Assembly: GCF_042847215.1 (NCBI RefSeq)
Contig: NZ_AP031500.1
Location: forward strand, 2,604,001-2,668,000
Length of the DNA: 64,000 bases
Origin: Gilvimarinus japonicus
GTDB lineage: Bacteria > Pseudomonadota > Gammaproteobacteria > Pseudomonadales > Cellvibrionaceae
Direction of reading: 5' to 3'
Shown here: in pieces, positions 45,639 through 54,547 of the stretch
How positions within the stretch are numbered: position 1 is the stretch's first letter
Layout of the letters: each line of letters opens with the position of its first letter
Notes under the pieces: model-generated
Seen by the model: only the letters and a program-made list of their open reading frames with translations
Told to the model about the DNA's origin: nothing
The model's database searches: none
Translations under genes and position numbers: made by a program

Positions 45639-46783
45639 AGCTGGTAGCGCTCCAACCAACCCTGCTCAATTGCGCTTTGCCAGCTGGCATGCAGCTCCTC
45701 TGCCGAAGGTAGCAATGCACCGGCATCTTCCAGGGCAACCACAGCCGGGTCGCCCCAGTGCGCCGGGTCTGCTTTGCGCTCTTGTGCCTCAGGCGAGATG
45801 AAAAAGTTAATGGCGACTTGCGCGGCGGCTGGGTGCGACGCGTTGCGCGGCACCGCCAAATAGTGACTATTGGTAATAGCGCCATCGGCGAAGACATGTT
45901 GCTGCAAGTTTTGTGGTAACCGCCGCGCTTTAATTTTGGCCGTTAATTCCTGCGGGTTAAAACTAAACGCCACCGACACGCGGCCGTCGGCCAGCCACTG
46001 TAACTGTTGCGCAGAGCTTTGCGCAAAGCTCTGCGCCTGGCCCAGCATGAGCGGATGCAACCGATCTAAGTACTGCCAGAGCCGAGGTAACAATTGCGCG
46101 GCCGATTGATCCGACACGGCCTGGTACAACCGTGGGTCTTTTTCGGTTAAATCCACCAGCAAAGATTTTAAAAACGTCGTGCCAATAAAATCCGGTGGTT
46201 TCGGGTAACTTAACTGCCCGGGGTTTTTCTGGGCAAAGGCGAGCAGTTGCTCGGCGCTCAGTTGCTCCGTCGGAAAACTCTTGTCACGGGCAATTAGGTT
46301 AAATTGGCCAATACCCCAGGGGACTTCCAGGTTATCGACGTCCACGCCAAAGTCGCGCATTAACGGCAACGTATTATTCAGTAGCAAGGCGCTGTTAGGC
46401 ACAGCCGTTAGGACCTCTGGCAGCAACAGTTGTTCGCGCTTTAAGGTGTGGAAATTCTCGCCATTTATCCATAGCAAGTCGATAGCGCCGCCTTTTTTGC
46501 GTCCTGCCTGCGCCTCCACTTGCAATCGTTTAACCGCCTCAGCAATGTCGGCAACTTTTACATGCTTAAGTCGAATATCATAGCGGCGATGCAACTCACT
46601 ATCCGCCCAGCGCAAATAACGATTCACCTCATCGGACCCGCCCCAGGCGTAAAAATACACGGTATCGCCGCGGGCCTCGGCCAACACATCAGACCAATCT
46701 GTGTTCGCAAACGAAGGCCCCGACAACAACATCACGCCCAGTATGAGACGATTAAAAATACTGCGTAAACTGAACTTGCGCAT
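45635..46783 (-). CDS. ABC transporter substrate-binding protein, YnjB type
   Basis: 382 aa. A signal peptide (MRKFSLRSIFNRLILGVMLLSGPSFA) precedes a type-II periplasmic binding protein fold with TVYFYAWGGSDEVNRYLRWAD, IDLLWINGENFHTL and the C-terminal AINFFISPEAQERKADP. It resembles E. coli YnjB and the thiamine/iron-binding family. Ligand unknown. The gene starts inside the last 32 nt of the TonB receptor gene (GGAG 10 nt upstream) and its stop overlaps ynjC by 4 nt. Confidence 0.88.
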   Translation of the reverse strand: MRKFSLRSIFNRLILGVMLLSGPSFANTDWSDVLAEARGDTVYFYAWGGSDEVNRYLRWADSELHRRYDIRLKHVKVADIAEAVKRLQVEAQAGRKKGGAIDLLWINGENFHTLKREQLLLPEVLTAVPNSALLLNNTLPLMRDFGVDVDNLEVPWGIGQFNLIARDKSFPTEQLSAEQLLAFAQKNPGQLSYPKPPDFIGTTFLKSLLVDLTEKDPRLYQAVSDQSAAQLLPRLWQYLDRLHPLMLGQAQSFAQSSAQQLQWLADGRVSVAFSFNPQELTAKIKARRLPQNLQQHVFADGAITNSHYLAVPRNASHPAAAQVAINFFISPEAQERKADPAHWGDPAVVALEDAGALLPSAEELHASWQSAIEQGWLERYQL

Positions 46784-49109
46784 GCCGAGACAACTCCGGA
46801 AAAACTAATGATGAACCAAAATAGCCACCCTCAAACACCGGTGTCCAATTTTTCTCATCGGTCAGGTTAAACACATCCAAACGTAAACGACTGCTGCCTT
46901 GATTAAACTCGTAAGCCACATTGGCGTTTAGCGTAAACTGTTCTGAGATCACCACTGTTTGCAAATAATCCAGCGGATAAGCACCGGTAACCACGGCCGA
47001 GCCACCCACAGACCAGTATTCACTCAATTGATAACCGCCTGCAGCCGAGGCGGTCCACTCGGGCAACCCTTGTAAGCGATGAGACGAGGGTGCAAACGCC
47101 GCAAAATTGGGGGCGCCGGCCCCGGTTCCCGCAATCAGGTCAGGCCGGGAGTTATCAAACGCATCCGCCACTTGTTCGGCCACCTGAAACGCGGCCGAAT
47201 GATCAAACTTAGCCTTCAACCAACTACCGCCGACACTCACCCAGGCGTTGTCGCTGCGATAAAACGCCTGCGCCTCGACGCCCTGGGTGACGATACCGCT
47301 ATTGCTGCCATCGCGATTGCGCAAGCTGCGCGTCTGATCGAAGACGGCCATATCGGCGTACCATCCAGAGCCTACCGGCGCGTATTTTACGCCCAGTTCG
47401 TACAGCGTATTTTCTGTCGCAAAGTTGAGCGGATCGATTTGATTGTTGGAGCCCAACACCGTGCCACCGGCCATACTGTTCGAGGTAGACTCGCTATAGC
47501 TACCGGTGGCGTACAACGTCACCGACTCGCCAGGACGATAGTGCAAGGTTGCCTCGCCGGCCTTTAAAAAATCATGGTGCGAATCCCGGGCGGGCGTCAC
47601 CCCAACGGGCGCGATTGGGTCGCGTGCAGTTACGTCATACCAGTCACCGCGAACGCCTAGCGTTAATTGTAGATTGGAACCCAGCGGTTGCTTATGCTGT
47701 AAAAACAAGCCGGTCTGAAGGCTCGTAGAATCGGTGGTGTCGGATAAATTGTAATCGCCGCTGCCGTCGCCATCACGGTCGTACTGAGCACCAGGCGAGA
47801 CATACAGGCCCGGGCGCAACGGCACCAATCGCGCTTGTTGCTCTGCACTGAGAGGAATCTCTCGCTGGCTGAGCGATCCGGTCAAGTCGATAGGCAAATC
47901 GGCCTCGGTGGAAAACTGACTGTAGCCTAAAACATCGTTATAGCGGATAGCAGCCCCAACAATGGTGCGCGGAAACTGCAGCTCGATACGGTTTTCAAAG
48001 GTGTCGGCACCGTCGATAATCTCTACAAAACTGTTCTGGGCGATCTCCTCGCGCTCCAGGTGCTCAACGTAGGTTCGATTAACCAATCGCACAGAGCTAC
48101 CTAAATCGACGGTCAGTACCGAATGCAACAAAACTGTCTCAGCGCCGTTAATATCGTCGGGGTGGGTAAGCACACGGCTGCGGGGGATTTTTACCTGGCC
48201 GGTCGGGCTTACCACCGCGAGCGCACCTGGTACCGTCGAGCCATTGGGCTGTACCCCCTGCCCTTGTATATACCAGCCTTGATCAATTAACGTTTGAGTG
48301 GGGCGGTTGATACCGGCGTTATCGGTCCACTCGACATCGTAATACTCCAATGAAACATTCCATTCGAGCTGCTCATTCGGCATCAAACGGTAAGAGGCAA
48401 ACACATTGGTGCTGTTCAGCCCTGCGTAATCATAAAAACTGCCTTCGTCTTTGTGCTCCACGCTAATGCGCGCGCTCTGGTGCTGGGGATCAATCACCCA
48501 TGCATAATCTAGTTGGCCACCGTATTGCTCCCATTCGCCGGCGCTAAGATTAAGGCGCCCCTCCGCTTGCGTTAAATTCGCTCGCTTGGGCGTAATGTTC
48601 ACAAAACCGCCGGTGCGCTGTGTTGTGCCTAGAATCACAGAGGGCGTTCCTCTGACGATATCAATTTGCCCAACCGAATTAAACGATAGCGGGATACCAA
48701 GGCCATTATTGCCGGCCTGCCGGCGCATACCGGACGAGAACAGCTCCCCCAGCTGGCCGCGCAACGTAGGAAGACTGGGGGCACCAAAACCTTTCGCCTG
48801 AAATGTATTGGGCGCAACACGCTGCAATTGTTGTAAATCGTCGATCGCCGCCTCGTGCAGCAAAGCCTCGGTAATCGGCGTAATAGAACGGCCAATATCC
48901 ACAATATTTTGTTCACCACCAAAAGCGCCATCGATATCCTCTTGGCGAAGATTGCCCATACCGCTTAGCGCCTCTCCCACGACCAAGACGCTTTCGATAC
49001 GATCCACTTGTGCAAAACCGGGAAGACTCAGGGCCAATAGCGCGGCACTACACGCGGCCTGAGCCTTCACTCTGGCGAGGCAACGGTATAAGCAATGGGG
49101 TTGACGCAA
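46752..49109 (-). CDS. TonB-dependent outer membrane receptor
   Basis: 785 aa. A signal peptide (ending LALSLPGFAQ) precedes a TonB-box-like segment (VDRIESVLVVG), a plug domain (about 30-160, with LRGQLGELFSSGMRRQAGNNG and IDIVRGTPSVILG) and a 22-strand barrel ending in QFTQYF with terminal Phe. It imports a large or scarce ligand powered by TonB; siderophore-type plug features are present. The start is TTG 49109, because AAGGAG sits 7 nt upstream; the longer frame overlaps DUF547 and lacks a site. Position between DUF547 and ynjB ties it to the ABC importer. Confidence 0.9.
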   Translation of the reverse strand: MRQPHCLYRCLARVKAQAACSAALLALSLPGFAQVDRIESVLVVGEALSGMGNLRQEDIDGAFGGEQNIVDIGRSITPITEALLHEAAIDDLQQLQRVAPNTFQAKGFGAPSLPTLRGQLGELFSSGMRRQAGNNGLGIPLSFNSVGQIDIVRGTPSVILGTTQRTGGFVNITPKRANLTQAEGRLNLSAGEWEQYGGQLDYAWVIDPQHQSARISVEHKDEGSFYDYAGLNSTNVFASYRLMPNEQLEWNVSLEYYDVEWTDNAGINRPTQTLIDQGWYIQGQGVQPNGSTVPGALAVVSPTGQVKIPRSRVLTHPDDINGAETVLLHSVLTVDLGSSVRLVNRTYVEHLEREEIAQNSFVEIIDGADTFENRIELQFPRTIVGAAIRYNDVLGYSQFSTEADLPIDLTGSLSQREIPLSAEQQARLVPLRPGLYVSPGAQYDRDGDGSGDYNLSDTTDSTSLQTGLFLQHKQPLGSNLQLTLGVRGDWYDVTARDPIAPVGVTPARDSHHDFLKAGEATLHYRPGESVTLYATGSYSESTSNSMAGGTVLGSNNQIDPLNFATENTLYELGVKYAPVGSGWYADMAVFDQTRSLRNRDGSNSGIVTQGVEAQAFYRSDNAWVSVGGSWLKAKFDHSAAFQVAEQVADAFDNSRPDLIAGTGAGAPNFAAFAPSSHRLQGLPEWTASAAGGYQLSEYWSVGGSAVVTGAYPLDYLQTVVISEQFTLNANVAYEFNQGSSRLRLDVFNLTDEKNWTPVFEGGYFGSSLVFPELSRHAQVQFTQYF

Positions 49110-49147
49110 TGTGACACTCCTTACCAGGGCACGCTCGGCTGCAACTA

Positions 49148-49957
49148 TTATTTTGTGGTTGCGCGTGAACGATTCAAACTCCAATCGTAGGGCAAAAACT
49201 CATAGTGGACTGTGCCATTTTCGAGCTGAAGCCGTTGTTCTTGCGTCAGCGATAACGCATCCGCATAGCGTAAAAAGAAGGACGCTAAGGTATTAACACC
49301 CAGCCAGCCTCGCTCAAAATCCTGTCGATACCACTTAAAGATAGCAGAGACTTGCAGCTCTCCGTCGCGATAACGGTTGCGGCTAGCGTCGCGCAAAAAA
49401 CGGACACTACTATCCTCCAGCTGCGCGTCGAGTCGCTGGGCGATAAATGGCTCGGTTCGCAGTGCCGGGCAACCCACTGACGCGCAGTTAACCGCAAAGT
49501 GAATTCTCGGCTCATTGTAGCGGCCAGGCTTGCGGATAATATCGTGCTCTAAATCGTCTAAGCTCATGCTCTCACCCAACAGGGTAAAGAAGCGATTTTT
49601 CCAGGGGCTTTGCCAGAAGCGACCAATATCTTTTATAGACTCTACGGGATAATGAGTGATTACCAGCTGTAACGTGTGTGCGTTATACGCATTAATTAAA
49701 AAAGCCAGTTGCTGCGGCTTACTCCAGCGTTCGAAGTCTTTTTGGGTCACCTCTTCAAGCAAGCCAATATACTGCGTTAACCGGGAGGGGTTAGCTTTTA
49801 AATCGGCGTAAGCAACACGGCTAGCAACACCGTCTTGCTCCCAATGAACATGGTTAGCAAGCACCTTAGCGTATATCGAATGCTGGTGATCAAACTCCGT
49901 CGCTGACGACGGCATAGCACACAACCACAGCGCGAGACTCAGAAAAACAACTTTCAT
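49148..49957 (-). CDS. DUF547 family exported protein
   Basis: 269 aa. A signal peptide (MKVVFLSLALWLCAMPSSA) is followed by the DUF547 core: FLINAYNAHTLQLVITHYP, RFWQSPWKNRFF, SLDDLEHDIIR, EPRIHFAVNCASVGCPALR and the late FKWYRQDFE. The conserved Cys pair in NCASVGCP may be catalytic or redox-active. Family function unknown. It starts 4 bp after the MerA-like gene; the ATG at 49957 has only a weak ribosome site, suggesting coupling. It is followed by the TonB receptor after 38 bp. Confidence 0.9.
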   Translation of the reverse strand: MKVVFLSLALWLCAMPSSATEFDHQHSIYAKVLANHVHWEQDGVASRVAYADLKANPSRLTQYIGLLEEVTQKDFERWSKPQQLAFLINAYNAHTLQLVITHYPVESIKDIGRFWQSPWKNRFFTLLGESMSLDDLEHDIIRKPGRYNEPRIHFAVNCASVGCPALRTEPFIAQRLDAQLEDSSVRFLRDASRNRYRDGELQVSAIFKWYRQDFERGWLGVNTLASFFLRYADALSLTQEQRLQLENGTVHYEFLPYDWSLNRSRATTK

Positions 49958-49961
49958 AGCA

Positions 49962-52115
49962 TTAAGCGCCCCGCCTCCAGGTGTGATACTTCTCAAGCCA
50001 GTTTAATATCGTTTCAGGCTTGTGTGCCTTTTTCCATTCGCCGGCTGTGTATTTATTTGCCTCCGACAAGGTTGGATAGGTGTGAATGGTCCCCAGAATT
50101 TTATTGAGACCCAGACCGTGACGCATAGCGAGTACAAACTCAGTCATTAAGTTACTGGCTTCGCTACCGACAATCACGACACCCAATATTTTATCTTTGC
50201 CCTTCGGGGTCAATACCTTGATAAACCCGGTCGTGGCACTGTCGGCAATGGCCCGGTCCAGCTCATGCAACTCAAAGCGAGCAACTTCAAATTCGATGCC
50301 CTGTTCGATAGCCTCAGCTTCGCTGATACCAACACGGGCAACCTCAGGGTCAATAAACGTCGACCAAGGGATAACCCGGTAATCCACTTTAAAGCGCTTA
50401 AACTGACCAAACAGCGCATTCACAGCAGCGTACCACGCCATGTGCGACGCTGTATGGGTAAACTGATACGGGCCTGCGACATCTCCCGCTGCGTAAATGT
50501 TGGGGTACAGTGTTTCCAGGTACTCGTTTGTATAAATGATCCGCTCGGCCGAAATACCAAGCTCCTCCAGCCCATACCCTGTCAGGCGGGCTGTACGCCC
50601 TACCGCCACCAACAGCTGGTCATACTCCAGGCGTTTTTCCGCCCCCTGGTGTTTAACCACTAACACTTTCTTATCGCCATTGCGCTCACAGCGAAGCGCC
50701 TCGTGCTCCGTCAATACCGCAACACCATCGGCTGCCATGCATTGACGCGCTAGCTCTGAGACCTCCTCATCTTCTTTTGCCAAAATACGCGGGCCTTTCT
50801 CAACCTGACTGACGTGTGAGCCCAACCGTGCAAACGCGTGCGATAACTCCGAGCCAATTGGCCCTCCGCCAAGAACAATAAGCCGCGGCGGGGGGCTATC
50901 CAACTCAGCGAAGCGCTCCCATAACGTGTCGCTGGTCACATAATCACTGTCGTCTAGCCCGGGCAGATCGGGCACCAGTGGCTGTGCTCCGGCGGCGATG
51001 ATAATACTGCGGGTCGTCAAGCGTTGTGTTTCGCCATCAGCTCGGGCAATCTCCACCGTCCACGGGTCGATAATAGTGGCATAGCCCTGCACCACATCAA
51101 CCCCTAACCCCGTGTAGCGTTCGGCGCTATCGTGTGGCTCTATGTCTTTAATAACCCGATGTACCCGTGCCATTACCGCCCGAAAACTAAACGCCGGCTG
51201 TGCAGCCGTAAGGCCATACTCGTCAGCGTGACGCATCTGGTGCGCAACTTTGGCGCTTTTAATCAGCGCTTTACTGGGCACGCAACCATAATTGAGACAA
51301 TCCCCACCCATTTTATGCGCTTCTACCAAGGTCACTTTGGCTCGCACAGTAGCGCCAATGTAGGCCGAGACCAAACCGCCAGCACCACCACCAATGACCA
51401 CTAGATTGCGATCAAAATGTTGCGGTTTTTGCCAGCGTTTATAGACACGCTTGCGCTGTACCCAGCGCACAATGGCCTTAGCCACCCACGGAAAGATACC
51501 CAGCAGCACGAACGATAGAATCAACCCAGGTGAAAAAATCCCACCCAAACTGTCAATTTCAGCCAGTTGCGTACCGGCATTGACATAAACGACGGTACCG
51601 GCCAGCATCCCTAGCTGACTCACCCAGTAAAATGTCCAGGTCTTTAATCGGGTTAACCCCATCACCAGATTAATAATAAAAAAGGGAAACACCGGCACTA
51701 AGCGCAAGGTAAACAGATAAAAGGCCCCCTCTCGATCAACGCCACGGTTGATGGCTTGTAACCGATCAGAAAAGCGCTTCTCTACCGAGCCGCGCAATAC
51801 AAAGCGTGCGGCTAGAAACGCCAGTGTTGCACCGACGCTGGAGGCAAAGGAGACCAGCAGTAACCCTTGTCCGAGACCAAACAAGGCACCTCCGGCCAGG
51901 GTCATGATCGCCGCTCCAGGCAGCGACAGGGCCGTTACCAGCACATACAAAGCAAAAAACGCCAAAGGTACCAACAGGGGGTATTGCGTTAGCCATTGCT
52001 CAAACTGTGCCTGACTGCCTTTGAGGCGGTCTAGCGTCAAGTAGTCATTAAAGCCCAAAGCAAAAAAAGCCGCCACCAATGCAGCGATGACTACGACGAT
52101 AAGCAGGCGTTTCAT
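49962..52115 (-). CDS. TVP38/DedA-type membrane domain fused to a MerA-like FAD disulfide reductase
   Basis: 717 aa. The N-terminal 225 residues are a SNARE-associated/TVP38 membrane domain (LSLPGAAIMTLAGGALFG, LRLVPVFPFFIINLVMGLT). The rest is a class I pyridine nucleotide-disulfide oxidoreductase with VVIGGGAGGLVSAY, active disulfide GGDCLNYGCVPSK, NAD site VLGGGPIGSELSHAF and C-terminal dimerisation domain (IHTYPTLSEANKY). It lacks the HMA domain and the terminal CC pair of mercuric reductase, so Hg reduction is unlikely. It probably reduces a thiol/disulfide or metal substrate at the membrane. ATG 52115. First gene of the operon. Confidence 0.92.
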   Translation of the reverse strand: MKRLLIVVVIAALVAAFFALGFNDYLTLDRLKGSQAQFEQWLTQYPLLVPLAFFALYVLVTALSLPGAAIMTLAGGALFGLGQGLLLVSFASSVGATLAFLAARFVLRGSVEKRFSDRLQAINRGVDREGAFYLFTLRLVPVFPFFIINLVMGLTRLKTWTFYWVSQLGMLAGTVVYVNAGTQLAEIDSLGGIFSPGLILSFVLLGIFPWVAKAIVRWVQRKRVYKRWQKPQHFDRNLVVIGGGAGGLVSAYIGATVRAKVTLVEAHKMGGDCLNYGCVPSKALIKSAKVAHQMRHADEYGLTAAQPAFSFRAVMARVHRVIKDIEPHDSAERYTGLGVDVVQGYATIIDPWTVEIARADGETQRLTTRSIIIAAGAQPLVPDLPGLDDSDYVTSDTLWERFAELDSPPPRLIVLGGGPIGSELSHAFARLGSHVSQVEKGPRILAKEDEEVSELARQCMAADGVAVLTEHEALRCERNGDKKVLVVKHQGAEKRLEYDQLLVAVGRTARLTGYGLEELGISAERIIYTNEYLETLYPNIYAAGDVAGPYQFTHTASHMAWYAAVNALFGQFKRFKVDYRVIPWSTFIDPEVARVGISEAEAIEQGIEFEVARFELHELDRAIADSATTGFIKVLTPKGKDKILGVVIVGSEASNLMTEFVLAMRHGLGLNKILGTIHTYPTLSEANKYTAGEWKKAHKPETILNWLEKYHTWRRGA

Positions 52116-52432
52116 ACAAGATTCCAATTTATCATTTAGAGGCTCACGTTATTCTGTGATCGTTATAAAGTAGTCGCACAAGATGGCATTTTGTTACAAA
52201 TTATTTTTACCCTAATCCCATCGAACAATCGTCCAAGTGTGCTCAGGGCGGGAAAATGCAACAGGAAATGGGGGTTAGAGGTAGGCGTAACCGTCACCGC
52301 CGTGCCAGCGCGTTATATTTATGCACCTTAAAGCCCAGGCCTAATCGTCAGAGCTAGGGCTAGGGCTAGGGCTAGGGCTATAAGGCTGTCTCGGTAGATA
52401 TGGGCTAAGAGTAAATCACGCCCATGCTGGTG
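52116..52432. other. Intergenic region with the operon leader and a GCTAGG repeat
   Basis: 317 bp between the DoxX-like gene and the TVP38-MerA-like gene. It must carry the promoter of the large ynj-type operon. I see no clear Fur box or gene. A hexamer repeat lies at its right side. Confidence 0.6.
52353..52380. repeat. GCTAGG tandem hexamer, about 4.7 copies
   Basis: A 28-bp array of GCTAGG without mismatches in the intergenic region. Short simple-sequence repeat, possibly length-variable between strains. Confidence 0.9.
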
Positions 52433-52855
52433 TCACCGTTCGCTCGCGCTCGCGTACTTGCGCCGAACCGTCCAGCGGGTATCAGAATCACGCAAAAGAT
52501 ACAGCGCGACACAGGCCGCTAACATGGGCCACGCGGCAAAAAACAGCAGGTGATTAAAAGGATCTAAATACTGGCTATACGAGGAGAACGTGGAAAGCCC
52601 ATGCAAGATCAAAATAAAACCGTAGGTAAAGCGCTTCCACATGCCAGCAACAAATGCGAGTATCAACACCATTTCGACGAGTGCAATGATGTACACGGCC
52701 GCCGTAGCAAATCCTTCCAGACCGTAGAATTTTTCGAAGATACGTAGAGCGTGATCAGGGTTAACGAACTTGTCTAAGGTCCACATGAACATAACGATAA
52801 AAACGCCCAGACGCAGCAACAGCAGGGACCAGGTAAGACGCGCGTGTGATGGCAC
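52433..52855 (-). CDS. DoxX-like membrane protein
   Basis: 140 aa with four predicted helices. The first (LLLLRLGVFIVMFMWTLDKFVNPDHA) and the following FEKFYGLEG and AFVAGMWKRFTYGF patterns resemble the DoxX/DoxD family, usually linked to quinone or thiosulfate metabolism. Function unknown here. I chose the GTG at 52855 because AAAGGAG lies 8 nt upstream; a frame reaching 52900 has no ribosome site. It lies between a sterol-desaturase-like gene and the ynj-type operon. Confidence 0.7.
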   Translation of the reverse strand: MPSHARLTWSLLLLRLGVFIVMFMWTLDKFVNPDHALRIFEKFYGLEGFATAAVYIIALVEMVLILAFVAGMWKRFTYGFILILHGLSTFSSYSQYLDPFNHLLFFAAWPMLAACVALYLLRDSDTRWTVRRKYASASER

Positions 52856-53104
52856 AGGTAAACTCCTTTCAATGGGGATGTAATCATGCTTTAAACGCAC
52901 CGCCCAAGTAAGCTAAAGCACCTGGAAAATACGTATTCAACGTCGAGACTAAAATAACTGAGCAATCACTCAAATACAAGCAAATGATTAAAAAGTGGCG
53001 GTATTAGCGTGTGTTGTACATGCCCTTAGCGTGCAGAAAAATTCTTTCTAAGAAACAGCAAACCCTGGAAAAAGTTCCTCTGCCACCCGATTAGTAGTGA
53101 CAAA

Positions 53105-53950
53105 TCAGCGCTCAGGGTTGCTCATTGGGGGCGTAACCTTGGGGGAAGAAGATCGAACAAAGGGCTGAAGCAACAGCCTATCCAAGCGTGAGTCTTGGGG
53201 TTGGCGGAACACCTCAAGGCCAATGGTCATGCCCAGCTGACCTGCTTTCGGCTGTGCACGGTAAGAGGAAAACAAACGATCCCACCAAGGGAGGTTAAAG
53301 CCAAAGTTGCTGTCCGTCTCCTTGCGAATAACCGAGTGATGCACGCGGTGCATACTGGGCGTCACCACCAGCCACCTGGCCCATCGCTCCACTATTGCCG
53401 GCAGAGCCACGTTGGCATGATTAAAAATCGCAGTGGAACTTAACACCACCTCAAACCACAAAACCGCAAGCGGCGGCGCACCTAAGGCGATAACCACAAC
53501 CACCTTAAGAGCCATCGACAGGAGGATTTCCACCGGGTGAAAGCGCAACCCGGTGGTCACATCAAACTCTAGGTCAGTGTGATGTACTCTATGCAAACGC
53601 CATAGCCAAGGGACTCTATGAAACAGACGGTGCTGCCAATAGATGAGTAAATCGAGAAGAATAAAAGAACCGACGATGGCCATCCAGAGAGGCACTGCAA
53701 GGTTGTTAAACACCCCCCAACTACGCTCCAGCGCCAGATAAGCCGCACCAACGGCCGCCAGCGGGAATAGCACTCGCAACAGTGCCGTGCTGACAACAAC
53801 AAGCAACAGGTTATGAGGCCAGCGTTGCGCACGACCTACGCGTTGCGGCCGCAACCCCCGGATCGCCTCCCACACAGCCATTGTCATCAGCACCGACGCA
53901 AATATAACGCCTCTAACGATTGCCTCGTGCGACAATACGAATTGCCCCAT
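53105..53950 (-). CDS. Sterol desaturase / fatty acid hydroxylase family protein
   Basis: 281 aa with four to five membrane helices. The three di-iron histidine boxes are present: QHRLFH, LHRVHHTD and MHRVHHSV. It is a membrane di-iron oxygenase of the fatty-acid hydroxylase superfamily; the substrate could be a sterol, carotenoid, hopanoid or lipid. ATG 53950 (MGQFVLSHEA) follows GGAG with 6 nt spacing; an upstream start at 54019 adds a non-conserved stretch. It may be cotranscribed with the DoxX-like gene 249 bp downstream. Confidence 0.88.
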   Translation of the reverse strand: MGQFVLSHEAIVRGVIFASVLMTMAVWEAIRGLRPQRVGRAQRWPHNLLLVVVSTALLRVLFPLAAVGAAYLALERSWGVFNNLAVPLWMAIVGSFILLDLLIYWQHRLFHRVPWLWRLHRVHHTDLEFDVTTGLRFHPVEILLSMALKVVVVIALGAPPLAVLWFEVVLSSTAIFNHANVALPAIVERWARWLVVTPSMHRVHHSVIRKETDSNFGFNLPWWDRLFSSYRAQPKAGQLGMTIGLEVFRQPQDSRLDRLLLQPFVRSSSPKVTPPMSNPER

Positions 53951-54117
53951 GTAGGTCTCCACGGCTTGGTTAATAACGACAGCGCCGTGCGCGTGCGCTC
54001 GACGAAGCCGACAACTCACAGCATAACAGAGTTCATGGATTAGCTTTACACTCTAAACCCGAGCGCTACCAGAGCGCCGGAGTTTTCGCCTGCACGGGCG
54101 TCGTGCACCTAACACGC

Positions 54118-54142
54118 AAAAAAAAGGGGAGCAAAGCCCCCC
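54118..54142 (-). terminator. Intrinsic terminator after fmdB-type gene
   Basis: On the minus strand a G-rich/C-rich hairpin (GGGG..GC TTT GC..CCCC with one bulged base) is followed by eight Ts. It lies about 35 bp after the fmdB-type stop. Confidence 0.8.
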
Positions 54143-54175
54143 AAACCTCAAACAAGAAATCTTACCCTTCCGGAA

Positions 54176-54544
54176 TCAATGGCTGATCATCCACGGCCGA
54201 GCCGACGGAAAGATCTTACTGCCATCAGGCGTGTAAAGCACTTGCGACTTACGCACCGATCGATCGCTGCAACCACACCCTTTACCATGTTTGTGCTCGC
54301 GCCGCGCTTTGTCCTCAAGACGGGACTCAGGGTTAGAAAAGCGTGGCGCCTCGCGCGCTTTTTCATTGCGCGCGTGGGCGTCACGATTACCGGGCGCCAT
54401 ATCCAACATCGTTGGCGACACCATAATCACCCGACCGGCCATTGTGCCGCACTGGGGGCACGGAGCCGGCTCAGCACTTTGAGCGATAGTGGCTAGCTGG
54501 TTAAACACACCGTGTTCAGTGCAACGGTAATCGTAGACAGGCAT
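54176..54544 (-). CDS. fmdB: FmdB-type zinc ribbon protein
   Basis: 122 aa. The N terminus (MPVYDYRCTEHGVFNQL) with CxxH/CPQC forms a putative zinc ribbon (C8, H11, C29, C32). The rest is charged with a second Cys/His cluster (HKHGKGCGCSDR). FmdB was first described as a regulator next to formamidase in Methylophilus; its function is still inferred. It starts three bases after the fmdA stop with AAGGAG, so it is certainly cotranscribed. Confidence 0.9.
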   Translation of the reverse strand: MPVYDYRCTEHGVFNQLATIAQSAEPAPCPQCGTMAGRVIMVSPTMLDMAPGNRDAHARNEKAREAPRFSNPESRLEDKARREHKHGKGCGCSDRSVRKSQVLYTPDGSKIFPSARPWMISH

Positions 54545-54547
54545 GAA

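Noticed and set aside
49962..52115. Mercuric reductase and a mercury resistance operon
   Set aside because: No HMA domain, no terminal Cys pair, and no merR, merT or merP nearby.
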